This document shows positions 46,501 to 57,781 of a stretch of 64,000 nt of DNA, piece after piece. Under the pieces are notes generated by a model. The model ran no database searches. It was given only the letters and a program-made list of their open reading frames with translations, and was not told the origin of the DNA. The stretch comes from Rhododendron vialii (taxonomy: Eukaryota > Streptophyta > Magnoliopsida > Ericales > Ericaceae), in assembly GCF_030253575.1 (NCBI RefSeq), contig NC_080563.1:35759001-35823000 (forward strand), in the 5' to 3' direction. The position numbers and the translations under genes were made by a program. Each line of letters opens with the position of its first letter. Position 1 is the stretch's first letter.

Positions 46501-49231
46501 CGTTGGAGGACCATTTAATTAAGTATTGATTAAATTGGGCCGATGTCTATTGCTTTCTTGGGCTAAAAATTAATGGGCCGCATTAATTTTGTGATTTGGA
46601 GTAAGGCCCAATTAATTTTAGTCTTAAAGCTTGGTCCATGTTTTATTTTGTGAGAGTTGGCCCATGATTTATGGATGAACGGTTGTGGATTGACTCCAAC
46701 CGTTGGGAACAAAGAAGATTGTGGGCCGTGATGCATGGAATAATTGTTCCAAAGTCATGTGGTTAACTGACCCATTATTCTATGGTGCCCACGAAATGGG
46801 GAAATGGAGTACCCCATTATCTCCGGTAACTTCCCATGATGAGGAAAAAACATGTGGATAATTTTATTAACTTCTAGCAACCGCCCATTATCCCATGAAA
46901 TGTACAAGTGGAGGAATTACATGAGACACTTGTCATCACGAGAAGCAAGGGCGGGAAATCCATCTCATGCAGAAAATCGAAGACGCTTGCCTATAAATAT
47001 TAGTTCACAAGATAAAAAACGGGTTCACACACCAATCAAGCCCAGCGCATAAAAAATCAAAGTCTTCCTAGCGAAGCAATTATCTCACTTTTCTCATTTT
47101 CACTCAGTTACTTCTTCAAGTAATTTGGATTTCTATCTCTCTTGTACCCCCAACTTTATTATTATGACATAATAAAGTTATTCTACGTTGTTACTTCTTT
47201 TCTCACACGGTTGGGAAATTTTAATCCACTTCGTTGTGGCAAACCACAAACCTAGCTCATTGTGGCATCACCCTTTGGGTCACACGCAGTCGCACTACAT
47301 ACGAAGTCAGATCGAGACGCTCACGCCTTTTATACGTTGGACTACGACAAGTGCTCACGCCTACCTGGCGGAAAAGTGGGAAACAATACTCGTAACTAGA
47401 AACCCACTAAGGCTCCGTTCAGTTGTCGAAAATGTTGTGTGAAAAATAGATTCTCGAAAAAAGTGAAATAAGGTGAAGTAAAAAATATATATTCCTGTGT
47501 GTGTTCTCTTGAATTCCTTGGTGTTCATTTCTTTAGCAAGACGACAAGACCTATTTTGCAGGAAAATGTTTTTCAATAGAAAAGTTGAAACTGTGAGTCT
47601 TATAATTTTTCAAGTAATTGAACACACATAAAGCTACGTGAAAGTTGAGTTTTCTATCTTTTCTCATCATTTCCGTGCAACTAAACGGGGCCTAATAAGT
47701 GTCTTGGTGTTCTAACTTTTTTATTTGGAAATTAATAATATTGTGTCCGATAAGTGTCCATGCTGTGTCATTTATCATTATTTCGTGTTTATATATACGT
47801 GCTTCTTTGTATGCCTTTTTTGTTGATGAGAAGAAAATTTGATAGGAAGTACTCATTTACCCGGCAATGATGACGTTGAACACCACCGTAGCTCCAATCG
47901 CAACTCCAAAGAGCATTTTGTGCTGTTTATTTCATCATTTTCAAGACGGAAATCAGTAGCCTTGTATACGTACGTACGTACATAAACACATACGTGCATG
48001 TATTTAATTTCGGGAAAAAGGGTTCATACGTATCATACCGCTCTGCTATCAGTGGCGACGCCAGAACTGGTGATAGTGAGGATGAAAGTGATGGTGTACT
48101 CCCAAGCAACAGCTTGAAGAGGAGTATATGGCCTGACAACCTGAGTGACGGCGGGCCTTATATCGGGTTGGTTGTGGAACAATACTCGGAGGTTGAGGGA
48201 TGCTAGTATCGAACCGGTGATCTGAGCCACAATAAATATGGGCACCTGCATCCAAATTCCAGTAAAAAATTTTAAAATCCCGCAACTGGAGTGGTAACCC
48301 AATGATAAACATCATGTACTATAATGCATTTAAGTGGGGTTCAAACCTCATTAACTACAATTAACACTGTTTCCGTCGAGAAAAAGAAAAAAAGTGTTAA
48401 AATCCTGGAAAAGGAAGAACCAACGATTGGGGCGAGTAAACGTGAATGCTAGCTACACGTTAATGGATAATGGAAAAGGGATGTTTTACGTACGTTTTTC
48501 CATGGGAGCTTCTTGACAACAGCGAAGGCAATGGAGCTTGCAGGGTTCATAAAGGCGCCCGAGATATGCGCGAGCGTATACTTGAGCACCATGAAGGACA
48601 GACCCCAAACCATCGCTGTTGCTTCAATTGGAAGCGGGACGTCTCTGTGGGCAAGGGCCGAGGCGCACCCCACGAACACGAAAATGTAAGTTCCCATCAG
48701 CTCTGTAATGACCTGTTTACACCAAACCAATAAATCTGTTGTTAGTGGAATATTGAGATGGATGTATACCAAACAATTTTCTTATAGGTTCGTATTGAAT
48801 ATGGTTTCTCTGCGATCTGGTTTAATTCGGACGATACAAAGAGCATGCAGCTCTTGTCATCTCGGCTGTCCAAAAAGTGTTTTTTAATGACTGAAATTTG
48901 TTAAAAGACTCAGACCTCGGTTAGAGTCTTTACAAAACTGAATCATTGATCTTCAAGATGGGCGGCCGAGATGGGACTTCTTCCTATATATAGTACGGGT
49001 TTGGACTGCAAAGATCGAAGTCGATCGGGTCCATTTGTAATCTATATACCGAAGATATGAGAGACAAACCTTCTGGACGATGGTCGGAGTTGGAGTAGCT
49101 GGCGGGGGGTTAATGACTGCTTCTTTGGGATTTAAGAGCTCTACATCTTCTTTCAAAGAGAAATCACTGGGAAAACTGAGCATCCGTTTGGGGGACAAGG
49201 CATCTGCTTCGAATGCAAGTGATTGAGGCAT
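43563..49231 (-). CDS. Nodulin-26-like intrinsic protein (NIP aquaporin), intact copy
   Basis: Five exons, 49231-49070, 48712-48494, 48245-48039, 47922-47861 and 43848-43563, total 936 nt and 311 residues, with phases that fit throughout. The start is the first ATG ([16 protein letters not shown]). Six membrane spans and two NPA half-helices are complete: TM1 [19 protein letters not shown]2 [34 protein letters not shown]3 [16 protein letters not shown]4 [16 protein letters not shown]5 [32 protein letters not shown] and TM6 [16 protein letters not shown]. The Trp in TM2, Ile in TM5, and Ala and Arg of the second NPA region suggest the W-V/I-A-R filter of NIP subgroup I, which passes glycerol, ammonia or arsenite rather than much water. 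Intron 4 is 4.0 kb and full of transposons. This is probably the only functional member of the local array. Confidence 0.9.
45206..45790. mobile_element. hAT-like element with CCGGTTC/GAACCGG words, 585 bp
   Basis: Perfect 8-bp target duplication ATTTCTAG (45198-45205, 45791-45798). Left end TAGGGGTGTATACGG, right end GAACACTCCTA. The interior is built from GGTTCGGTT/AACCAAACC-type words around an AT-rich core. It lies in NIP intron 4. Confidence 0.92.
46466..47382. mobile_element. Possible solo LTR
   Basis: Starts TGTTTACACCCG, may end GGGAAACA, and has AATAAAG-type signals (near 47170) like an LTR poly(A) region. Flanks ATATC and ATACT match at only four of five bases. No primer site or coding region. 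Weak call. Confidence 0.3.
47411..47692. mobile_element. Tourist-like MITE, 282 bp
   Basis: Ends GGCTCCGTTCAGTTG and the inverse CAACTAAACGGGGCC; TAA on both sides (47408-47410, 47693-47695). Located in NIP intron 4 close to exon 4. Confidence 0.85.
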
Positions 49232-50866
49232 TTGAAACTATTCTGGAATGGAAGAAGTGGCTGCTGCCTCTTGCTTATATGTGTGTGCCCCCTTTGTAGT
49301 GAGTTCTTGCCTTGAAAGTGTTGGCAACTTGAAGGGCTTCTTAATATATAGAGACTTAACATTTTAGTATTTATATATAGTTATAAATTGTAGTATCATT
49401 ACCAGGTCAAAACATTAAATTAACGATTAGGGAACCTCTTGCGTTTAAAATTGCAACCACCTATCGTAGTGCAAGCTACAATCATACGTTTTTACACTGT
49501 ACAAATCTTTTGAAAGATTGCGTATCTCGGAATGCATGAAAACATCGATATAGGGAGATTCTTTCTTCTTCTTTTTAAGAATGGGATTGGCATATTTTAC
49601 AACCCATTTGGGGTGAGTGATTTTAGACAGGAATTACTAGAAATTATAATGAGAAAGAAAAGTCTTTCTAATGTTTGGATACTAAATTGGATAAAATGCA
49701 ATTTCAGCTCTTGTGCTTTAAGCAATTTTCAATGAAACCCGAAAACTATTACAGTAGACTCATGCAACCCAAGAACTATCAAGTAAAGTAAAATTATTAG
49801 CAAAAGGAAAGTGGGATGAGAAAAAATAATTTAATTGAAACTTAAATTAACTGTCAGTTTTTCGTTACAAATCTGTTTTCTTCATTTGCGCATCGATGCT
49901 GAATCAAATTGGAGTAATTCTTTATGTAGATGACATACCTGACAAAAGTCTTGAATAATTTATTCGTGCAAAGAAAGCAATTCATTGGCAAATTCTCAGA
50001 TCTATATAATTGGTGGTTTACGTCATGTGTGAAACAAAATATCTTTTTAATTCAGTCTTGCATTGAAGGTTTGGACAATGTATTTGCCTCTGACAAAAAG
50101 ATTCGACAGAGGCATTGTGACTATTTGCATCACATTGTAATCAATTTTGTCTTTTTTTGGTAAATTCAATTTTGTCTTTGCCTCTTGCTAAAATATGTCT
50201 TTTATGAAGGTTGGCCATTAATTAGTGTAGGTTAATGGAAGAATCTCTTTCGTTCGTTTTCAATTTTGTTCTTGCTATCAACTTCGCATTTGATTCAACT
50301 GTAACTTCACATCTAGCAAAGTCCAAACATATGGCGAGGAACCATGGACTCCCCTTTGGAGACAAGCGGCATTGCCCTTGTTTGTGTTGTTGACTTTGTT
50401 TCCCAAAATCCCTGTTGATATTCAAAAAAGAAGAAGAAGAAGACGACATGCAACTCTGATGGTATAAACTAATTAATCTAGATTAATCCCTTTGAATTCA
50501 AAAAATAAAATAAAATAAAATAAAATGACGATTCGAAAAGATTACTAATTTACTATAGTATTCCATAAAAAATGAATAGGACAATTTCGTCAGTTGCCGG
50601 GTGGTAGTATATATAACATGATGTAATTAGACCCAATTTAAATTCGATGCCGGTCATTTTGGTCTAGACTTTTGGATAGATGAATCATGCGTGAATGTAA
50701 TTGCATCTATTTATTTATATTATTTTTTCGTTTTTGTTGTAAATAAATTAATGTGTTGCATCTAGGGCGATCGATGTTTACTGTCGATCACCTAACTAGG
50801 ATGATGCAAACCAACTACACGATTACGTACATGTATACGAATGTACGTATGTGTAGTTATGTACGT
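49232..50866. other. Upstream region of the NIP gene and spacer
   Basis: No gene recognised. It should include the NIP promoter. Contains a short AAAAT repeat (50498-50525). Confidence 0.4.
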
Positions 50867-50945
50867 ACGGTTGGCCCTCGGCCCCCAAGTTCGCAAACAT
50901 TCTTACCTCGGCCCCCTAGTTCGCGAACATTCTTACGAGGAAACA
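50867..50945 (+). repeat. Short tandem duplication, ~35 bp
   Basis: CTCGGCCCCCAAGTTCGC and CTCGGCCCCCTAGTTCGC, each followed by AACATTCTTAC. No function known. Confidence 0.8.
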
Positions 50946-51267
50946 CTTATGAATGATAGTAGTAATATTAGATAGCATACCTCATCAAGCATCTTAATAA
51001 GAGTACTCCAGTATTTGTTCTTTCTTCTGGTTGCAAAATTTTTACGTATTGGTCTTTTCGGCAACGCATAGACCCACCGGTCAAGGCAACACAAATTGCT
51101 GATGTCAGCTAAATTTACAAAAAAAATTACACAAATCCACTTACATGCACACTAGAACCCACACATACTATACCTCCAGTGAATATAGTATGAGTGGTAT
51201 CCATCAAAAGATGTGAGTGAGTATGTGTGTAAAGTGTTTGTGTGAGTGTTTTCGGTTATATAAAATA

Positions 51268-51676
51268 CTCCTTGCGTCCCAATTTAAGCGTCCTCTACGG
51301 AAAATAGAGCTTTGTAAGATTTCAAAAATTTTGCTCTATATTTCCAAAATTAACCTTAAAATTTGTGAAGTTAATATTATGTATTTAAATTGCTTATATC
51401 TTTCGATATGTATATCAAAAAATATGGATATAGATCTTATTTGATAGATTTCAATTAGCTTTATTATACCAAGTTTTCAAAATCATGAAAAATATTTTAA
51501 ATTGAAAGATTTTGTAAATCCTAAAATAACACAAATATCAAAATCTGTCAAACAAATTAGGAAGAAAATGATACTATTAGGGGTAATATTATAAGTTTGA
51601 CATGTTTGAATAGTTATTTTTAGAAAGTGGACACTTATTTTGGAACATCCCAAAATTGAAACATGGACGGAGAGAG
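51268..51676. mobile_element. Stowaway-like element, 409 bp
   Basis: TA-bounded, left end CTCCTTGCGTCCCAATTTAA, right end the inverse (TTGAAACATGGACGGAGAGAG without its last base). No open frame of note. Confidence 0.75.
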
Positions 51677-51997
51677 TAATTGATTTTTATTCCTTGTTGC
51701 CCTTTTTGTGTTTTGTGTTCTCTACCAAGTACCAACAGACCCACCATTGCCTCTTAACTTCAAAATATCATCATCACTCAAAATATATACCAACAACTTG
51801 CCCCCAAAAAATTATTTCACATTATTTTTGTGTTATAATTTTTTAAAATTTTTCTATTAAGTTTGTGGAAATGGTATATTTATCAATTCGTCTTAAAAAA
51901 AAAAAAGTATGACCAATTCTTAAAGAAAATACTCTAAAGCCAAAAATAGTTTAACAAGGACAATTTCTTAGCCTTATCTTTGTCGTTTATTTTTTTC

Positions 51998-53150
51998 AGA
52001 TGCTGGTCTATTTTTTCCTTATTTCTCTTATTCAAAAAAATCTAAAAAGTCGATGCTGGTCTATTTTTTCCTGATTTCTCTCATTCAGACAAATCTAAAA
52101 AGTCGAACATTTTTACCAAAAAACTAGAAAAAATTCACTAACCACAAAAATAAATCATCTTTTGAAAAATGATTAACTTAATAGACATTCATAAAATTAT
52201 ACACATAAAAATGTTACACAAGTACAACCACTTAATCCAATAACAAATTGGATTTATTTTCAAGGCTATCTTAACCAATGGAATTACAAAATGAACGAAC
52301 AAAACAAAGAAATCAGAAATAGGCAATCACGATATTAAAAAATATCTTAAGCCACAAACTAAATGTTAGTTTTAAAATTTATTTCAGTATATTTCTACAA
52401 TTTTTATATGAAAGTAATAGTAACAAAGCACCAACAACTGTGACATAAGTCTTAATATAGCTGGTACACTAAAGGACTAGTATACCGTGGCGGATTAGAG
52501 TTTGTCATTTGGGTTGATGGGTACACCGTACACTCATGAAGAAATAAACCCATAAAAAATTATTTGTGTTCCTATCTAGGTACGTACTGCAATGTATATT
52601 TCTTGTTTTTTCTAATCTTTTTTTCAAAAAAAAAATATATATATATCCTTGACGATGCAACTAAGCCACACGGTGGTCGTAGAAGCCTAACTGTAGAAGT
52701 TGTTAATTGGAGTAAATGTCTATATTAATTGTCGCGGAATATCGTACGAAATCGTGAATAACACAAATGAATCGCTAGTTCACAAATATCATAAGAATTA
52801 TAATACGGGAACGCTTACATCTTTCATGCGACAACTAAATCGAATCCAATAAAGAACAAACTTAAAGAAATATATTACTCCTACCTTTGGCGAAATTCGA
52901 CCCATTGGCTTCTACTCCTCTCTTGATGGAACATTGACTTTGAAATTGAAAATGTACAAGAGGTTCCGATACGACACCTCTCATTAGTATATATCCACAA
53001 TCTTATGCTACGTGAAATTATCTTTCCAACAATATAAAAAATTGAGCCATTGACTCTTAAAATTGAGAATATATAATATTGGCGACCAGTACGATACATC
53101 TCATTAATATTCACAATCTTTATGTTACGTAGGATTATTTTCCAAAAATA
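51998..53150 (+). repeat. Two separate small tandem duplications in a gene-free stretch
   Basis: A 56-bp unit (GATGCTGGTCTATTTTTTCC) is doubled at 51998-52105. A more diverged unit of about 120 bp (CATTGACTTTGAAATTGAAA / CACCTCTCATTAGTATAT) is doubled at 52930-53150. Otherwise 51677-54629 holds no recognisable gene. Confidence 0.7.
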
Positions 53151-54629
53151 TGCATGACTACCATGACCAATTGTTGCATTTAAAAGCCAGAGTTGAAATT
53201 AATGAGAAAATTAAGTAAAATAACAAGATTTGGTGATCTCACTTAATCAACCTTGTTCGGAGAGAACCAATTAAATTAATGGATAAAAACATATTCCAAG
53301 ATTTGATGAAATCACTTCATCTCTTTCATCGGCTAGATATCTGCTCACTGTTGTTTTATCCATTTTTTTTTAATTTCTGAATCAACTTTTTTTTTAATTA
53401 ATCATTCATCCCGACAAGAGGCCGAAAATATCAAGCTTTTTAATAAGCGCAAATCAGCAAATATGCTTAAGCAATTCATATTTCGATTGGCTATCATCCC
53501 TATGTATATTAAATTACCAAGTCAGTGTCTCATAATGTATTTTATTTTGGCTACCAAATGTAAGGAAGATGCTAATACTCTCTCGTTCTTTTATTCTTGT
53601 ATGTCGGAGTACAATTACTTTTCTGAAGAGAGGAAAAATGAGGGGGGAAAATGTGATAAAAGTAAATTATTTTTTTTCCGGACGGCAAACAAAATATTAA
53701 TATTTGAAATTGTTACAAAGACTAAATGAATAAGGATTTGACCGTATCATATCCCTAAGAACAATCCGTGACCCAATTTGAAATTGATAAGATGCCAACC
53801 AAGAAAACACTCGTTTGGTCAAGTCTACACCAATTGAGCCAAACCCAAAACACCTATTGTGACAAGCCCATAATCGCCAAATGGCCAAAATTCAAACACC
53901 TAAAAAGGCAAACCCCGTACAACTAATGGGCCAAGCCCAGAACCTAAAAACCTAAAAACCCAAAAACCCAAGTCAGTAACCTTAGCCTCTGCTGACCCAA
54001 GACCCGCACCTCCGCACGTTGACCCACAGCCGCCGCAATCACCCAGAAGCCATCACCACCTCCAGAACCTACAAGAGCGCGCGGCAGCCACTCTTGTGAA
54101 CTACTAGTACTTAAATATATGTTGCTTGCTACTATAGCCGAGGACATTTTTGGTAGCCCCTATTAAAGTGTTTCAGGGTCACTTCTTTTTGCTATCAAGA
54201 ATGGCTAAAATGTTCATTGAGCTGATACATTAATATTTGCATATGTACCGTGAAACGAATATTCCAAATCTAAAAAAAAAGATTCGGAGGCCGTTGATGG
54301 TCTCCGGGATAACGAGAAAAAGGCAAGAAAAAAGAAAGAACATGAGATCATGAACATGAATACGATGACAAATCTGTTATGTAAACTTCATACATAAAAA
54401 ATGACACGCCAATCAAATTGTGACACGTGGCATTTATTTGAAGTTCCGCGAAAAGCCGAAGTCCATTAAAGCCTAATCAACGACTGGGTCAAGACTACTC
54501 CAGGAGTTGTATGGAGATCAATAGACATCTCACTCTTCCAACCAGCTCAAGAGTTGTATCAATAGGTTTTTTGCTCTTCCAACAAGGGACGGAGCCAGGA
54601 ATCTCGGGCAATGCGGTCAATATATAAAA

Positions 54630-55190
54630 GGGCAAATTTTCGTAGTCGTCCCTCTAGTTTTACGGTTATCTCAATTTCGTCCCTCTAATTTGTTTTATGT
54701 CTCAAATTGGTAAAATCGTTAACACCGTTAATGAAACTAACGGAAAAAATATAATTAAAAAATTAAGTGCTCCAATTTTCAATCCAATTGAATCAGTGCG
54801 AAGATCTTATTTTTTTGATCATTTTATCCTAGTTGGTCGTAATGAATTTTTGGCTCTAAGGCCTTTCAACGAGCACTCGAAAACTCCTTATTTAGTTTTA
54901 GGACTCTCTTAGGATGCTTATTGAAAGGCCTTAGAACCAAAAATCCATTATGACCATTTAAAATAAAATGATCAGAAAAATAAGATATTCGCACTGGTTT
55001 AATCGGATTGAAAATTGGAGCACTTAATTTTTTAATCATATTTTTTTCCGTTAGTTTCATTAACGGTGTTAACGATTTTACTAATTTGAGACGTAAAACA
55101 AACTACAAAGACGAAATTGAGACAATTGAAACTAGAAGAACGAAATAGAGACAGCCGTAAAACTAGAGGGACGATTACGAAAATTTGCCC
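54630..55190. mobile_element. Fold-back Mutator-type element, 561 bp
   Basis: Perfect 9-bp duplication TATATAAAA (54621-54629, 55191-55199). Almost the whole element is an inverted repeat: GGGCAAATTTTCGTAGTCGT at the left is mirrored at the right, as are inner blocks such as AGGCCTTTCAA. The small loop lies near 54905. Confidence 0.92.
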
Positions 55191-55526
55191 TATATAAAAA
55201 CATAGTTGATCTTTTTCTCATTTACTAACAAAACCTGACATGCAATACTACTATAAAATAATTGGTGATTGATCAAGCATGGGGTAACGGTTAATGTGGA
55301 AATAATATCTCGATATTGGTAATTGTTAATGTTCACAGAAGCTTGCAAATGCTTATTCACACTTAGTGGCCTATGGTTATCAAAATTCCAGTATTAAAAG
55401 ATTGGCAAATTTATAGTTTTGGTGGGGTTGCTCGACTTGCTTCATATGTGAGCAATTCTATTAGAATCGTGGGCTCAAATTCACAAAATGTTTTAAAAAT
55501 TAACCAATTAACTTCATGGGTAAATC

Positions 55527-56089
55527 AGTAGGGCTGCAAATGAACAGAGCCGCTTGAGACTCGGCTCGGTAAAAGCTCGTTTGAGCTTGCTCGAGACATA
55601 AATAAACAAACTCAAGCTCAAATTCTAGACTCGTTTCGGTATCAAGCCGAACACAAGCTAGTAGAGGCTTGGCTCGAGTTGTCTCGCAAGCCAAGACTTA
55701 ATAGACTTTTTACGTTAATTATTACAATTAACATTAGCATTTTGACATCTTGATGCAGAATTCTTACAAAAATATATTACATATTATTATTCTAAAATTG
55801 AGATTATTTTCTCGTAGAATATAGGAAAATAAAAGATATATACGTTCACAATCAATGTATTTTTGGTTGTATTAGGCCTATGCGATGATATATATATATA
55901 CACGTTTTTTGTTGGCCCGCTAAGACCTGTGAACAAGCTCGAGCTTGAGTCAAACCAAGGTCTACTTGGCTCAAGCTCAACTCGTTAAGTTTTCACTAAG
56001 CTCAAGCTCGAGCTCGAGTTCGTTAAAAACTTAATAAACAAGTTTGAACACAGTAAAGCTTGACTCGGTTTGGCTCATTTGCAACCCTA
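55527..56089. mobile_element. hAT-like element with GAGCTCG/CTCGGCT words, 563 bp
   Basis: Ends TAGGGCTGCAAATGA and TCATTTGCAACCCTA; flanks GGTAAATC (55519-55526) and GGTAAATG (56090-56097), 7 of 8 matching. Word-like GAGCTTGAGC/CTCGGCT repeats on both sides of an AT-rich core. Confidence 0.85.
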
Positions 56090-56330
56090 GGTAAATGTGA
56101 AGGTCGGTGGGGTCCTTAAGTGGATCCCACCTGACCAGCTTCCATCTCTTTGTTTTGAGAATAACTCACTTAAATGATATAGGTCATATTGGATCCTAAC
56201 ACAAATCTGTCGCGTTGGGTACGAATAAAGATTACCTAGCTAATTGGGTTGTAGATGAGTAAATATAACCCAATAAAAAATCAAACCCATATATAAAAGC
56301 CGCCAAAATTCACCCAAACCCGGCGGTTTA

Positions 56331-57465
56331 AACCCCTATTCCCAAACTGATAAGCATCTCACAGGCAGCTCTAATGGCATGGAGCTCCCCTCCAAGACTG
56401 GTCCTAACATGAACTGACTTTGCAAGGCCATCCACAATCTTTCCTTTCCAATTTCGAAGCACAACAGCAGCGATACTCCTAAGCCCGGAGGCAGGAATGG
56501 CTGCGTCACAATTTGCTTTAAATCTGCCCTTGTTCGGAGCCCTCCAGGTGGATAAATCCTCCTGATTAGCTGGGTTATCCATCTGGACTTTAGGAATCTC
56601 AAAAGCTTTTAAAAACTCCATCTCAGCATGGAGAAATGATGTTATTGTATGCTGTGGGTTAACCTTCGTTTTGTTAAAGACAAAATCATTCCTTGACTTC
56701 CATATGTTCCACGCTATTAGAGCCACTCTGCCCATGAGATTAATTACCTCCTTTACTGTCAAGTTTTCCATCATATCAGCTACCCATTTGATCACAGAGC
56801 CATTACCACCCAAATCCCCCAGCGGTTTAATGTTGCACCCAAACCATACCATTTTGGCCCATGGACACAGAAAAAACAAATGTTCCGTAGTTTCTACTTC
56901 CTTCTCGCAGATGGGACACAGATTGTCTACTGAACATCTCCTCTTGAACAGATTTTCTTTTGTTCCTAAAATGTTCTTGCAAGCCCGCCACCAAAAACTC
57001 CTTATCTTATTAGGCACTTTCATTTTCCACATAACTTTCCAAGCTTCTTTTTTCAGTTTGAAAGACGATTCAGGCTTCTCTCTTTGACTCTCCAAAATCG
57101 CTTGTTGAGCGATATGGTAACCAGATTTGACAGTGTAGATTCCTGAAGAGTTAAAATGCCACACAAGATGATCCGGCCTTTTCACATGAGGTAAAGGGAT
57201 TTTCAAAATAGCATCAACAACTTTTTGAGGAATCTCCTTCACCATCTTTGAGATATCCCATTGTCCTGACCGATCAATGACATCCGCCACCAAGTTTATT
57301 TCACTGTTAACTGATTTGGCCACAGGAATTTTGAAGTTTGGCAAGGATGGGATCCATGCATCATTCCAAAAATTTATGTTTTTACCATCCTGGACCTGCC
57401 ATCTCAAACCCTTAAAGAGCAGATTTCTCCCATGCAAAAGGCTCAACCATGCCCAAGATGCTCGA
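56331..57465 (-). pseudogene. LINE ORF2 fragment: zinc-binding domain and start of RNase H
   Basis: Open for about 380 codons. It begins with the reverse-transcriptase-tail stretch (SWAWLSLLHGRNLLFKGLRW, WNDAWIP), then the zf-RVT domain (WKMKVPNKIRSFWWRACKN, CPICEKEVETTEHLFFLCPWA), then the first part of plant-type RNase H with its catalytic Asp (KANCDAA) and Glu (GELHAIRAACEML). It ends in the target repeat. The reverse transcriptase itself is missing (5' truncation). Confidence 0.88.
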
Positions 57466-57769
57466 CTGAGGTGGAGTCCGATAGCCAGCAGGCAATCCAT
57501 CTAAGTGTGTCGGAATTAGTGCCTCCTTGGGATGTCAGAGCTTTGGTGATGGACATTAGACATTTTGCAAAGGAAGGAAATCTTCTTTTTAAGTGGGTTC
57601 GAAGGGCCGCAAACAGAGTGGCACATAAAGTTGCTTTTTTAGCTTCAAGAAACTCTCTTCCATGTAATTGGATTGTTAATCCTCCCACTTCTCTTGTACC
57701 AGTTTTGGAAAAGGATGTTAATGAAAGCCCTTAAGGTGTGTTTTGCGGATCAAAAAAAAAAAAAAAAAA
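56345..57769. mobile_element. LINE insertion with 5' inversion (twin priming)
   Basis: Two oppositely oriented pieces of one LINE abut near 57465: the more 5' piece on the minus strand (57465 to about 56345) and the 3' piece on the plus strand (57466-57769) ending in 18 A. The 5' piece stops inside RNase H exactly where the 3' piece takes up. Direct repeats AACCCCTATTCCCA (56331-56344) and AACCCCAATTCCCA (57768-57781) flank the whole as target duplication. Confidence 0.92.
57466..57734 (+). pseudogene. LINE ORF2 C-terminus: end of RNase H
   Basis: Continues RNase H with the third catalytic Asp in VESDSQQAI, then DIRHFAKEGNLLFKWVRRAA, NRVAHKVAFLA and a normal stop at 57732. A 17-bp 3' untranslated region leads into the A-run at 57752-57769. 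This is the non-inverted 3' half. Confidence 0.88.
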
Positions 57770-57781
57770 CCCCAATTCCCA

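Noticed and set aside
46466-47382. A confident solo LTR in the NIP intron
   Set aside because: Ends and a poly(A)-like region are suggestive, but the target repeat is imperfect and no second copy is available, so it is kept only as a weak call.
56328-57500. A 390-codon gene with an RNase H domain
   Set aside because: It is the inverted part of a LINE; the domain is incomplete and its last codons come from the target duplication.
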